This document shows positions 1 to 5,096 of a stretch of 5,624 nucleotides of DNA, one piece after another. Every line of letters begins with the position of its first letter. The stretch's first letter is position 1. This DNA is from Streptosporangiaceae bacterium (GTDB taxonomy: Bacteria > Actinomycetota > Actinomycetes > Streptosporangiales > Streptosporangiaceae): contig JASIBJ010000791.1 of the NCBI GenBank assembly GCA_030045215.1, positions 1 to 5,624 on the forward strand, written 5' to 3'. Below the pieces are notes generated by a model. The model did not search any database and was not told the origin of the DNA. It saw only the letters and a list, made by a program, of their open reading frames with translations. The translations under genes and the position numbers were made by a program.

Positions 1-298
1 GCTCGCGCAGCCAGTGGACGCCCACGCCGATCTCGGCCAGGGCGTGGTCGAGCAGGAAGTGGGCCTCGTTTCCGCGGAACCTGCTGTTCCAGCCCAGGAA
101 CCCGAAGCCGCGGCGGGCGAGCGGCTCGGCCAGGTAGTGCTCGGAGAAGTCGACGTTGTAGTGCGTCGCGATGAACGCGGTCGCAGGACGGGACCCGGCC
201 GGCCGGTGATAGATGCCCTGGCACGGGTGCCCGCCGGCGCCTGCCCGGCCGATCACCGGCGAGGGCAGGCCGACGAACTCGCGCTCGGTGTCGGCCAT
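1..298 (-). CDS. alpha/beta-hydrolase, N-terminal part (runs off left edge)
   Basis: Only the first 99 codons are present; the gene continues beyond base 1. The start is the ATG at 298-296, preceded at 5 nt by GGAG (plus-strand ctcc, 304-307). The translation begins MADTEREFVG. Around residues 40-78 it has a pattern I recognise from actinobacterial alpha/beta-hydrolases: a hydrophobic strand ending in THYNVDFSEHY (45-55), then the amphipathic helix LAEPLARRGFGFLGWN (56-71), then FRGNE (74-78). The stretch LLDHALAEIGVGVHWLRE (82-99) is the helix that precedes the nucleophile elbow. The nucleophile serine, acid and histidine lie outside the window, so activity cannot be judged. Substrate is unknown. 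The gene is divergent from the VOC gene at 365 and shares a 66-bp intergenic region with it, which suggests joint control in one catabolic pathway. The fold is fairly certain; the reaction is not. Confidence 0.8.
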   Translation of the reverse strand, partial: MADTEREFVGLPSPVIGRAGAGGHPCQGIYHRPAGSRPATAFIATHYNVDFSEHYLAEPLARRGFGFLGWNSRFRGNEAHFLLDHALAEIGVGVHWLRE

Positions 299-322
299 GG
301 CTGCTCCGTTCTGGCGCGCAAA

Positions 323-336
323 TAGAACCGAGTCTA
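323..336. promoter_or_regulatory. candidate TetR-family (KstR-like) operator in the divergent intergenic region
   Basis: The site reads TAGAACCGAGTCTA, a 14-bp dyad in which 5 of 7 base pairs are symmetric (TAGA at one end, TCTA at the other, CG at the centre). It is the AT-rich core of the 66 bp between the divergent hydrolase and VOC genes. From memory, KstR, the TetR-type regulator of cholesterol catabolism, recognises TnnAACnnGTTnnA. This site fits the left half exactly and misses two bases on the right. A related TetR regulator of lipid or aromatic catabolism is therefore plausible, but the regulator is not in the window and its identity is inference. Confidence 0.4.
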
Positions 337-353
337 AATTTGTAGTGCGTCGT

Positions 354-359
354 GAGGAG
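354..359 (+). promoter_or_regulatory. ribosome binding site of the VOC gene
   Basis: GAGGAG lies 5 nt before the ATG at 365. It is a strong Shine-Dalgarno match and fixes the start of the VOC gene. Confidence 0.8.
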
Positions 360-364
360 AAGTC

Positions 365-931
365 ATGCAGTGGCGGAACGAGGAATTCGACCTGGGCGGC
401 GTTAACCACCTGGCGCTGGTCTGCTCCGACATGAAGCGGACGGTGGAGTTCTACACCCAGGTCCTGGGCATGCGGCTGATCAAGACGATCGAGCTGCCAG
501 CCGGCTCGGGACAGCACTTCTTCTTCGACATGGGCGGCGGCAACGCGCTCGCGTTCTTCTGGTTCCCTGACGCCCCCGATCCAGTGCCCGGCGTCTCGGC
601 GCCCGTCACCGTGCCGGGCATCGGCGACTGGACCAGCGCGGTCGGCTCGATGAACCACGTCGCGTTCAGCGTGCCCGAGGAGAAGTTCCTCGAGTACCGG
701 GACAAGCTCAAGGCCAAGGGCGTGCGGGTCAGCCCGATCCTCGACCACGACGACAGCATCCTGGGCGTGGCCCGCGAACTGCACCCCGGCGTCTTCGTGC
801 GGTCGTTTTACTTCCAGGACCCTGACGGGATCCTGCTGGAGTTCGCGTGCTGGCGGCGGGTCATGGGCCAGCCCGGCGACGTGCGGCACGAGCCGAAGAC
901 GGCGGCCGACCGCACCGGCGTGCCGGTCTGA
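365..931 (+). CDS. VOC family protein (glyoxalase/bleomycin-resistance/extradiol dioxygenase fold)
   Basis: The protein has 188 residues and two VOC modules of the beta-alpha-beta-beta-beta type. Module 1 runs from about residue 10 to 68 (GGVNHLALVCSDM, EFYTQVLGMRLIKT, then HFFFDMGGGNALAFFWF). Module 2 runs from about 95 to 163 (GSMNHVAFSVP, YRDKLKAKGV, then SFYFQDPDGILLEFACW). Candidate metal ligands are His15 and His98, at the first strand of each module, and Glu159 in the terminal LEF motif; His51 and His140 are further possibilities. DPDG before the last strand is the usual VOC signature. The basic C-terminal tail after about 165 looks unstructured. Many actinobacterial relatives occur beside catabolic hydrolases, as here, but whether this is a dioxygenase, isomerase or binding protein cannot be read from sequence. 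It is divergent from the hydrolase and convergent with the NACHT gene, 14 bp apart. Family assignment is firm. Confidence 0.93.
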   Translation: MQWRNEEFDLGGVNHLALVCSDMKRTVEFYTQVLGMRLIKTIELPAGSGQHFFFDMGGGNALAFFWFPDAPDPVPGVSAPVTVPGIGDWTSAVGSMNHVAFSVPEEKFLEYRDKLKAKGVRVSPILDHDDSILGVARELHPGVFVRSFYFQDPDGILLEFACWRRVMGQPGDVRHEPKTAADRTGVPV

Positions 932-944
932 CGGCGATCCGCCG
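932..944. terminator. short hairpin between convergent stop codons
   Basis: CGGCG-ATC-CGCCG is a perfect 5-bp GC stem with a 3-nt loop. It fills almost all of the 14 bp between the TGA of the VOC gene (929-931) and the TAA of the NACHT gene (948-946). Its place suggests a bidirectional termination hairpin. It has no T-tract on either strand, and short GC palindromes are common in such DNA, so the call is weak. Confidence 0.35.
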
Positions 945-945
945 C

Positions 946-3504
946 TTAGCGAGCCGCACGCAAGGTGTCATCCCAGGTCTTCCGCGCGCGGCGCTCGCCT
1001 TCGGTCTGCCCGGCGTTGTGCTGGTCGTCGCCGACGAGATATCGCAGCAGGCCGTCGTCGTGGATCTGGTACTCCTGCCCGATGACTCGCAGCACTCCGC
1101 TGGAGTGGCAGCACTCAAGGAAGCTCAGCAGCCGGAGCGGGACCTTCTTCTTGGCGGCGAGCCGGCAGACCGCCAGAAGGTAGAGCGGCCACTCCGATCC
1201 GAGCAGGGCGAGGGACAGGCCGACGATGAACCAGGCCACGAGGTCGACGCCGGTATAGGAGAACGGCACCGGCGAGTGGTGGTACTGCAGCGACACGCTT
1301 ACGCCGAAGGCGAAGGCGAAGGTGGCGCCGAGCAGGATGGCGGCGACGAGCGTGCCGGCCAGGTCCTGTTCTGCGGCCTGCCTCGGGGTCGCCGCCGGCC
1401 GCGACCGGATCCAGGCGCGGAGCCAGGCGAATATCCAGCACCCGACGCCGAAGCACAGACCGGTACCGACACCGATCGCCAGCGCCGGGCCGAGAGGCGG
1501 CGGGTGCGGGCCCTGGTGCTTAAGCAGCTCCGAGCCGCCCCACAGCAGGCCGAACGCCACGCCGACGACGACCGCAAGCACGAACTCGCGCGTGCCCGGC
1601 CGCGCTACCAAGCCCCGGTCCGCCGCTCGCGTCGCCCGCGGCGGCCTGGGAACGCCGGCCAGGAAGTACGCGATCACGATGAGGATGGCGTTATTCAGCC
1701 CGTCCCACAGCCCGACCCTGGACCCGACCTGGAACCCGTGTTTGTTCTCCAGCGCTTGCCGCAGCCCGATCAGCACTCCGAAGGCGCAGAAAACCACGAG
1801 CCATGTCAGCAGGACACGCCACCATCGCCTGCCGCGCTGATCGGAGATCCGGGTTCGCAGCCATCCGGCCTCGGGGCGGACGGGGCGAGGGCGGTTGTCT
1901 GGCCGCCACTGCCCGCCGCCGAGGATTACGCCCGCGGCCAGGACCATCACCGCGTAGCCGCCGGCCGTCATGAGCGAGTACTGCCAGCCCCGGTCGTACC
2001 TGAACTCGAGCGTCGTCACCACGAACGCGAGCGCGGCGATGATCAGGGATCGCTGCACCGACTGCCACTGCCGCAGCTTCCCGACGCCCCGATAGAGGTT
2101 CCACCACGTGATCCTGCTGTTCCCTTGATCCTTCCTCGGGTCGTCATCGCTGCGCTTCGCCTGGTCGCTGGTGGTCTCGCGGTGGTAGTCCCCGGTCAGG
2201 TCGGTCGCCCTGTCCCAGGGGTCGCGCAGGTCCAGCCTGGCCAGGCTGCGGAGCCACTTCTCCGCGGCGCCCGGTGCGGCATAGCGGGGATGCGACCGGG
2301 CCCAGGGCGCGCGGTTGTTCATCGTCGCCGGAACGAGATGCGGGACGAGGAGCTCCTCGGCATCCTCGGGCTTGGGCGCGGCCGCGAGCTGATCCGCAGT
2401 CTTCTGCGTGGCGATGTCGGGATCGCGGCAGGCGATGCTCGCCAGGAACAGCGTCCTGGGCTCGGTCAGGTGCCTGACCAGCGCCGGGTTGGGCGCGCGG
2501 TCGGCCGGCTGCGCGGCCGGTTCGGAGAAGCGCATGACGTCGGCGAGGAACTGCCGGGCATCGTCGGCGTCGAGGGCCGTCGGGGCGACGATGTCGTAGC
2601 CGTCAATGCCGTCGAACGTGCCAGTCCGGCAGGTGATGATGACGTGGTCAAGTGACAGGAGCTGGCGGTCGTAAGGCACAGCCGCCCGGACCTCCGGCGG
2701 GAGCGCATCGACGCCGTCGATGACTGGCAGTATCTGCCTCTGATCGACCAGGCTGTCGATCGCCGTCGGGCCGTAGGAGGTCGTGTCGGTCAGCTCCGGG
2801 TACGCGTTGGCGATGCTCCGCTTGATCCAGTCGCCGAGCCGTTCCGCCCGCGGATCCCAGGACCAGGCAGGCAGGAACACCGGCACCGGGTCTCCCGGTG
2901 TCAGGTCCCGCAGCAGCTCGTTCATGAGCAGCCGCGCGAGGACGGACTTCCCTGAGCCGGCCGGGCCGCGGATGACGAGGCGATACGGCGACCTCTGGCG
3001 GAACTGTCCGGCGAGCCCCCGGACGTCCGACCCGCTCCGCGATCGTCGCTGCCCGCCATTTGACCCCGGCCTCGGCTCCGGTATCAGGGCTCTGATGCTC
3101 TGTTCGCTCGCGTCGCGCTGGGCCCCGTCGCCCGCGTCGGGCTGGCCGGTGCGCCAGGCGCCCTCAACGGCCTGAACGCCGACGTTCAGCAGTCTGGGCC
3201 AGGCCGGCTCTGGTCCACCGCGCGACCATTCCCGGCCACGGCCGCAGAGTGCCTTCCTGGCCGCATCCAGCTGGTCGGGGGTCGACCGTCCTGACTGCGG
3301 ACCGAAAAACTGCTGGACCGCCCATCCGGCACCCGCGATGACTGGCGGAACACCGAACTGTAAGACGCTCGACCGATAGTGATTCCAGATGTCCTGGGTC
3401 CTGAGCGGTTCTTCCAGCCAGAACAGTGCTATCACTCCGGCGACGACAACGACAGCCACGCCCAGCCCAAATACGAGCTTTGATTGCGATCGCAAGGTCC
3501 CCAC
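946..3504 (-). CDS. membrane-embedded NACHT-domain STAND NTPase
   Basis: The protein has 852 residues. In order: a predicted N-terminal membrane pair (about 10-30 and 48-67); the linker STPDQLDAARKAL (74-86), a motif I associate with this actinobacterial family; the NACHT domain (about 173-400); a charged, disordered linker (about 425-465); about eight hydrophobic helices (484-500, 509-530, 561-582, 604-619, 639-661, 672-698, 716-738, 752-780); and a soluble tail whose FLECC..GVLRVIGQEYQ (795-813) resembles the end of streptomycete NACHT proteins. Walker A is GPAGSGKS (180-187). Walker B is ILPVIDGVDALP (258-269): Asp263 followed by small Gly264, then Asp266, is the NACHT arrangement. VIITCRT (288-294) fits sensor 1. 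The NTPase should face the cytoplasm and act as an ATP-driven switch. The start is the GTG at 3504; an in-frame TGA lies 21 nt upstream and no strong RBS is visible. Role in defence or signalling is inferred from the family. Confidence 0.9.
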   Translation of the reverse strand: MGTLRSQSKLVFGLGVAVVVVAGVIALFWLEEPLRTQDIWNHYRSSVLQFGVPPVIAGAGWAVQQFFGPQSGRSTPDQLDAARKALCGRGREWSRGGPEPAWPRLLNVGVQAVEGAWRTGQPDAGDGAQRDASEQSIRALIPEPRPGSNGGQRRSRSGSDVRGLAGQFRQRSPYRLVIRGPAGSGKSVLARLLMNELLRDLTPGDPVPVFLPAWSWDPRAERLGDWIKRSIANAYPELTDTTSYGPTAIDSLVDQRQILPVIDGVDALPPEVRAAVPYDRQLLSLDHVIITCRTGTFDGIDGYDIVAPTALDADDARQFLADVMRFSEPAAQPADRAPNPALVRHLTEPRTLFLASIACRDPDIATQKTADQLAAAPKPEDAEELLVPHLVPATMNNRAPWARSHPRYAAPGAAEKWLRSLARLDLRDPWDRATDLTGDYHRETTSDQAKRSDDDPRKDQGNSRITWWNLYRGVGKLRQWQSVQRSLIIAALAFVVTTLEFRYDRGWQYSLMTAGGYAVMVLAAGVILGGGQWRPDNRPRPVRPEAGWLRTRISDQRGRRWWRVLLTWLVVFCAFGVLIGLRQALENKHGFQVGSRVGLWDGLNNAILIVIAYFLAGVPRPPRATRAADRGLVARPGTREFVLAVVVGVAFGLLWGGSELLKHQGPHPPPLGPALAIGVGTGLCFGVGCWIFAWLRAWIRSRPAATPRQAAEQDLAGTLVAAILLGATFAFAFGVSVSLQYHHSPVPFSYTGVDLVAWFIVGLSLALLGSEWPLYLLAVCRLAAKKKVPLRLLSFLECCHSSGVLRVIGQEYQIHDDGLLRYLVGDDQHNAGQTEGERRARKTWDDTLRAAR
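1305..1322. repeat. three tandem copies of CGAAGG inside the NACHT gene
   Basis: The 6-bp unit CGAAGG occurs three times without interruption. On the coding (minus) strand it encodes the Phe-Ala-Phe-Ala-Phe-Gly run of a membrane helix (about residues 729-734). The 6-bp period keeps the reading frame if copies are gained or lost, so it may reflect slippage within a tolerant hydrophobic segment. It may equally be chance codon reuse. Confidence 0.85.
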
Positions 3505-3539
3505 CCTGTATGCCGGAGATGTTCAGCCGACTGATCGCG

Positions 3540-3545
3540 ATTGTA
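3540..3545 (-). promoter_or_regulatory. possible -10 box upstream of the NACHT gene
   Basis: On the minus strand the hexamer reads TACAAT, a 5/6 match to TATAAT, in the 143-bp gap between the 178-aa gene and the NACHT start. A transcript from here would have a leader of about 29 nt. The -35 region at normal spacing (GTGCAT or TGCATT) is poor, so this is only a candidate internal promoter. Confidence 0.3.
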
Positions 3546-3631
3546 CGTGGATCGTCATCGGAATGCACTGCTACGTCTCGGCGATCTGGTGCGCCCCCAA
3601 CGCGGCCACATCCCCGGCCTCGCGGCGGCAA

Positions 3632-3650
3632 TAACCGTCCTGCGCGGTTA
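3632..3650 (-). terminator. hairpin overlapping the stop codon of the 178-aa gene
   Basis: TAACCG (3632-3637) and CGGTTA (3645-3650) form a perfect 6-bp inverted repeat around a 7-nt loop. On the minus strand the TAA stop codon is the first three bases of the stem. No T-run follows. It could weaken read-through into the NACHT gene or protect the 3' end of a processed transcript, but a stem this short is only suggestive. Confidence 0.3.
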
Positions 3651-4184
3651 GAGCCAGCTGAGCCGCGCGCTGCTCGCCTCGCCGTCAGGAGCGGCGCCAA
3701 GTTCGCCCGCCTTGACCTTGTCCAGCATGGCGCTGACCGCCCGCTGCACCTCGGGCACGCTGGCCCGCAGCTTGTCCGCGTCGGCTGTGAGTTCCGCATC
3801 CACATCGAAGCCCGCGCCTGCCAGCAGCCCCTCGAGGTCGGCGAGCTTGCCGCCGATCCAGCCGACCGGGTCGCTCGACAAGTCCCGGTCGAAGACCCGG
3901 CGGTGCGGCTCCCAGTCGCTCATCTTCGGGTGATGATGCGCGCGGTTAAGGCTGCCGGGCGGCCCGTCCGCACTCTCCAGCAGGTCAACGCGCCAGACCG
4001 GCTCGGCGATCGTGATCGGGCGGGCAGAGTAGATGGAGCCGGTCAGCTCACCCGGCGCCAGCATCCTGACCTCGAGCCGGACACCTCGTTCCGGTCCTTC
4101 CTGGCCTTTGGCCGGGTTCGGATCGATGAAGTAGATGTCGCCGAGGACGACGCCGATCCGGTCGAAGCCGAAAAGCTGCAGCAT
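3648..4184 (-). CDS. conserved hypothetical protein with HHHP...WEP motif
   Basis: I do not recognise a named family. The start is the ATG at 4184-4182, chosen because AGGAG lies 5 nt upstream. The frame stays open to 4409, but that extension is rich in Ser, Arg and Gly, lies partly over the upstream gene and has no comparable RBS. The 178-aa product has no signal peptide or membrane helix. Residues 1-70 look like a beta-rich domain (LFGFDRIGVVLGDIYFIDP, RGVRLEVRML, GSIYSARPI, PVWRVDLLE). Next comes RAHHHPKMSDWEPHRRVFD (81-99), dense in His, Trp, Glu and Arg and possibly a metal or nucleotide site. The remainder is acidic and helical (108-160: LADLEGLLAGAGFDVD, VQRAVSAMLDKVK). It lies second in the leftward block, 97 bp after the membrane-anchored protein and 143 bp before the NACHT gene, so a role with the ATPase is plausible but unproven. 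Confidence 0.82.
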   Translation of the reverse strand: MLQLFGFDRIGVVLGDIYFIDPNPAKGQEGPERGVRLEVRMLAPGELTGSIYSARPITIAEPVWRVDLLESADGPPGSLNRAHHHPKMSDWEPHRRVFDRDLSSDPVGWIGGKLADLEGLLAGAGFDVDAELTADADKLRASVPEVQRAVSAMLDKVKAGELGAAPDGEASSARLSWL

Positions 4185-4189
4185 GAAAT

Positions 4190-4194
4190 CTCCT
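4190..4194 (-). promoter_or_regulatory. ribosome binding site of the 178-aa gene
   Basis: AGGAG on the minus strand, 5 nt from the ATG at 4184. It is the clearest RBS in the leftward block and decides the start against the longer open frame. Confidence 0.75.
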
Positions 4195-4223
4195 GACCGA
4201 TGCGCCTGCGAGTACCCACATCC

Positions 4224-4243
4224 TCGCCGTTGGCCGTCGGCGA
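4224..4243 (-). terminator. possible intercistronic hairpin
   Basis: TCGCCG (4224-4229) and CGGCGA (4238-4243) make a 6-bp stem with an 8-nt loop in the 97-bp gap between the 216-aa and 178-aa genes. It has no T-tract. It may be an attenuator or mRNA-stability element, or simply GC-rich coincidence. Confidence 0.22.
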
Positions 4244-4281
4244 TGCTAGTGCTGCGTCCCGTGACGACGTTGCGCGGGAGG

Positions 4282-4932
4282 CTAGCGGGGATCGGGCCGG
4301 TCGATGTTCCAGTGCCGGACCACGCTCGCGATCCACGAGCGCTCGTTGCTGTCCGGGTTGATCCTGGGTACGAGCGTGAACCGGCTGATGGCACGCTGGC
4401 CGCCCTCATGATCCCCGTACATCACGTCGATGGTCAGCAGTTCTCCGGACCTGACTGCGGCGATCGCGTCCGCGTACTGAGGATCGTTGTCGGGCTCCCG
4501 GAACGCCGCCTGCCAGAAGCCGATGTCGTTCGGCGCGATCAGGATGTCACGCATGTGCGGGTGGAAGTCGTCGAGCGGCGGATGACCATCGCTCGGCTGT
4601 CGCCCGGCCATGAACCGCCACCCGTGCAATACGCCGATCCCGCGGCCGGCGTTGCGCAGCGAGATGGCCAGGTACACGTTCCCGCCCTCGACCTCGGCCG
4701 CGCCCCGGCCGCCCTGCACGTACTCGATCTTGCCATCTCCGTAGAGGATTTTCTGCGGGGCATCGTCCAGCCGTGAGGGCACGAGCAGCGGCCGCAGGCC
4801 GACCAGCAGGGCCTGCTCCGCGACTCGGGCCGCGCGGTTGGCCGACCGGACCGCGCTGAAGGTCGCGAAAGCCAGGACGAGCGTGCCAGCGGCTGTCGCG
4901 AGGTCCGCGTAGCTCGCTAGGTTGGTATTCAC
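4282..4932 (-). CDS. membrane-anchored conserved hypothetical protein
   Basis: The protein has 216 residues. One N-terminal membrane helix (about 7-29, LATAAGTLVLAFATF core) is followed by VRSANRAARVAEQALL; arginines at 29, 33 and 36 predict, by the positive-inside rule, that the soluble part is cytoplasmic. That part is beta-rich: GLRPLLVPSR (45-54), NVYLAISLRNAGRGIGVLHGW (85-105), DIGFWQAAFRE (136-146), then LTIDVMYGDHEGGQRAISRF (166-185). I recall similar hypothetical proteins with a GLRP..LVPSR stretch and a YGDHEGGQR motif from streptomycetes and relatives, but know of no tested function. The start is a GTG at 4932 with no good Shine-Dalgarno; TACGGT placed 6 nt before it would fit leaderless transcription. 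It is first in the leftward block and divergent from the CHAD gene. The gene is secure; its role is not. Confidence 0.87.
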   Translation of the reverse strand: MNTNLASYADLATAAGTLVLAFATFSAVRSANRAARVAEQALLVGLRPLLVPSRLDDAPQKILYGDGKIEYVQGGRGAAEVEGGNVYLAISLRNAGRGIGVLHGWRFMAGRQPSDGHPPLDDFHPHMRDILIAPNDIGFWQAAFREPDNDPQYADAIAAVRSGELLTIDVMYGDHEGGQRAISRFTLVPRINPDSNERSWIASVVRHWNIDRPDPR

Positions 4933-4938
4933 GGCTGA

Positions 4939-4944
4939 ACCGTA
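4939..4944 (-). promoter_or_regulatory. possible leaderless -10 element for the 216-aa gene
   Basis: On the minus strand TACGGT ends 6 nt before the GTG start, matching the TANNNT pattern and geometry of actinobacterial leaderless promoters. The absence of an RBS before this start supports it; the lack of a clear -35 box does not count strongly against it. It competes with the promoter at 4992-5020. Confidence 0.3.
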
Positions 4945-4991
4945 CCCGAGGCCGCGCTGCCGTTACTCAGGTACCGAACCGGATCTGGCGG

Positions 4992-5020
4992 AGGATATCC
5001 GGCGCTGCTAGCCTGGTTAA
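4992..5020 (-). promoter_or_regulatory. candidate promoter of the leftward three-gene block
   Basis: Minus-strand -35 TTAACC (5020-5015) and -10 TATCCT (4997-4992) are separated by exactly 17 bp. Each matches 4 of 6 consensus bases, and the -10 fits TANNNT. Transcription would start near 4985, giving a leader of about 50 nt for the 216-aa gene. Confidence 0.4.
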
Positions 5021-5032
5021 CTCCTGATTAAC
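5016..5032. promoter_or_regulatory. inverted repeat joining two divergent -35 boxes
   Basis: GTTAA (5016-5020) and TTAAC (5028-5032) are arms around a 7-bp spacer. Read as direct repeats, GGTTAAC (5015-5021) and GATTAAC (5026-5032) are 11 bp apart, one helical turn. The arms overlap the -35 boxes of both divergent promoters, so a protein bound here could control both directions. The arms are short, so chance cannot be excluded. Confidence 0.38.
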
Positions 5033-5056
5033 GGCAGATGTCTACTACTGGATAGT
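5028..5056 (+). promoter_or_regulatory. candidate promoter of the CHAD gene
   Basis: -35 TTAACG (5028-5033) and -10 GATAGT (5051-5056) are separated by 17 bp, each 4/6 to consensus. The start of transcription would be near 5063, giving a leader of about 34 nt that contains CCCC-aataac-GGGG (5066-5079) and then the RBS. Confidence 0.4.
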
Positions 5057-5065
5057 TCGGCATTG

Positions 5066-5079
5066 CCCCAATAACGGGG
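5066..5079 (+). other. CCCC/GGGG hairpin in the CHAD leader
   Basis: Four C and four G pair around the 6-nt loop AATAAC, 6 nt before the GAGGT ribosome binding site. If transcribed it would lie at the extreme 5' end of the mRNA. Possible roles are 5'-end protection or mild control of translation. The stem is only 4 bp. Confidence 0.25.
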
Positions 5080-5085
5080 ACAGAT

Positions 5086-5090
5086 GAGGT
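5086..5090 (+). promoter_or_regulatory. ribosome binding site of the CHAD gene
   Basis: GAGGT, 6 nt before the GTG at 5097. An in-frame TGA at 5085-5087 rules out any earlier start in this frame, so the site and the stop together fix the start codon. Confidence 0.7.
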
Positions 5091-5096
5091 CATGTA

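Noticed and set aside
14..325. 103-codon open frame on the plus strand
   Set aside because: Antisense to the alpha/beta-hydrolase start, which has a proper RBS and recognisable sequence.
847..2655. 602-codon open frame on the plus strand
   Set aside because: It lies antisense to the NACHT gene, whose motifs are clear. Its translation is Arg/Pro/Gly/Ala-rich without domains, a usual by-product of high-GC coding DNA. It also starts inside the VOC gene.
3164..3805. 213-codon open frame on the minus strand
   Set aside because: It overlaps the NACHT gene and the 178-aa gene in another frame, and its Arg/Ser/Gly-rich product resembles no family.
3426..4196. 256-codon open frame on the plus strand
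   Set aside because: Antisense to the 178-aa gene and the NACHT start; low-complexity Arg/Ala/Pro-rich product and no recognisable domain.
4185..4409. N-terminal extension of the 178-aa gene
   Set aside because: Ser/Arg/Gly-rich, overlaps the 3' end of the upstream gene and lacks an RBS; the ATG at 4184 has AGGAG at 5 nt.
4135..4776. 213-codon open frame on the plus strand
   Set aside because: Antisense to the membrane-anchored gene, whose N-terminal helix and motifs mark the minus strand as coding.
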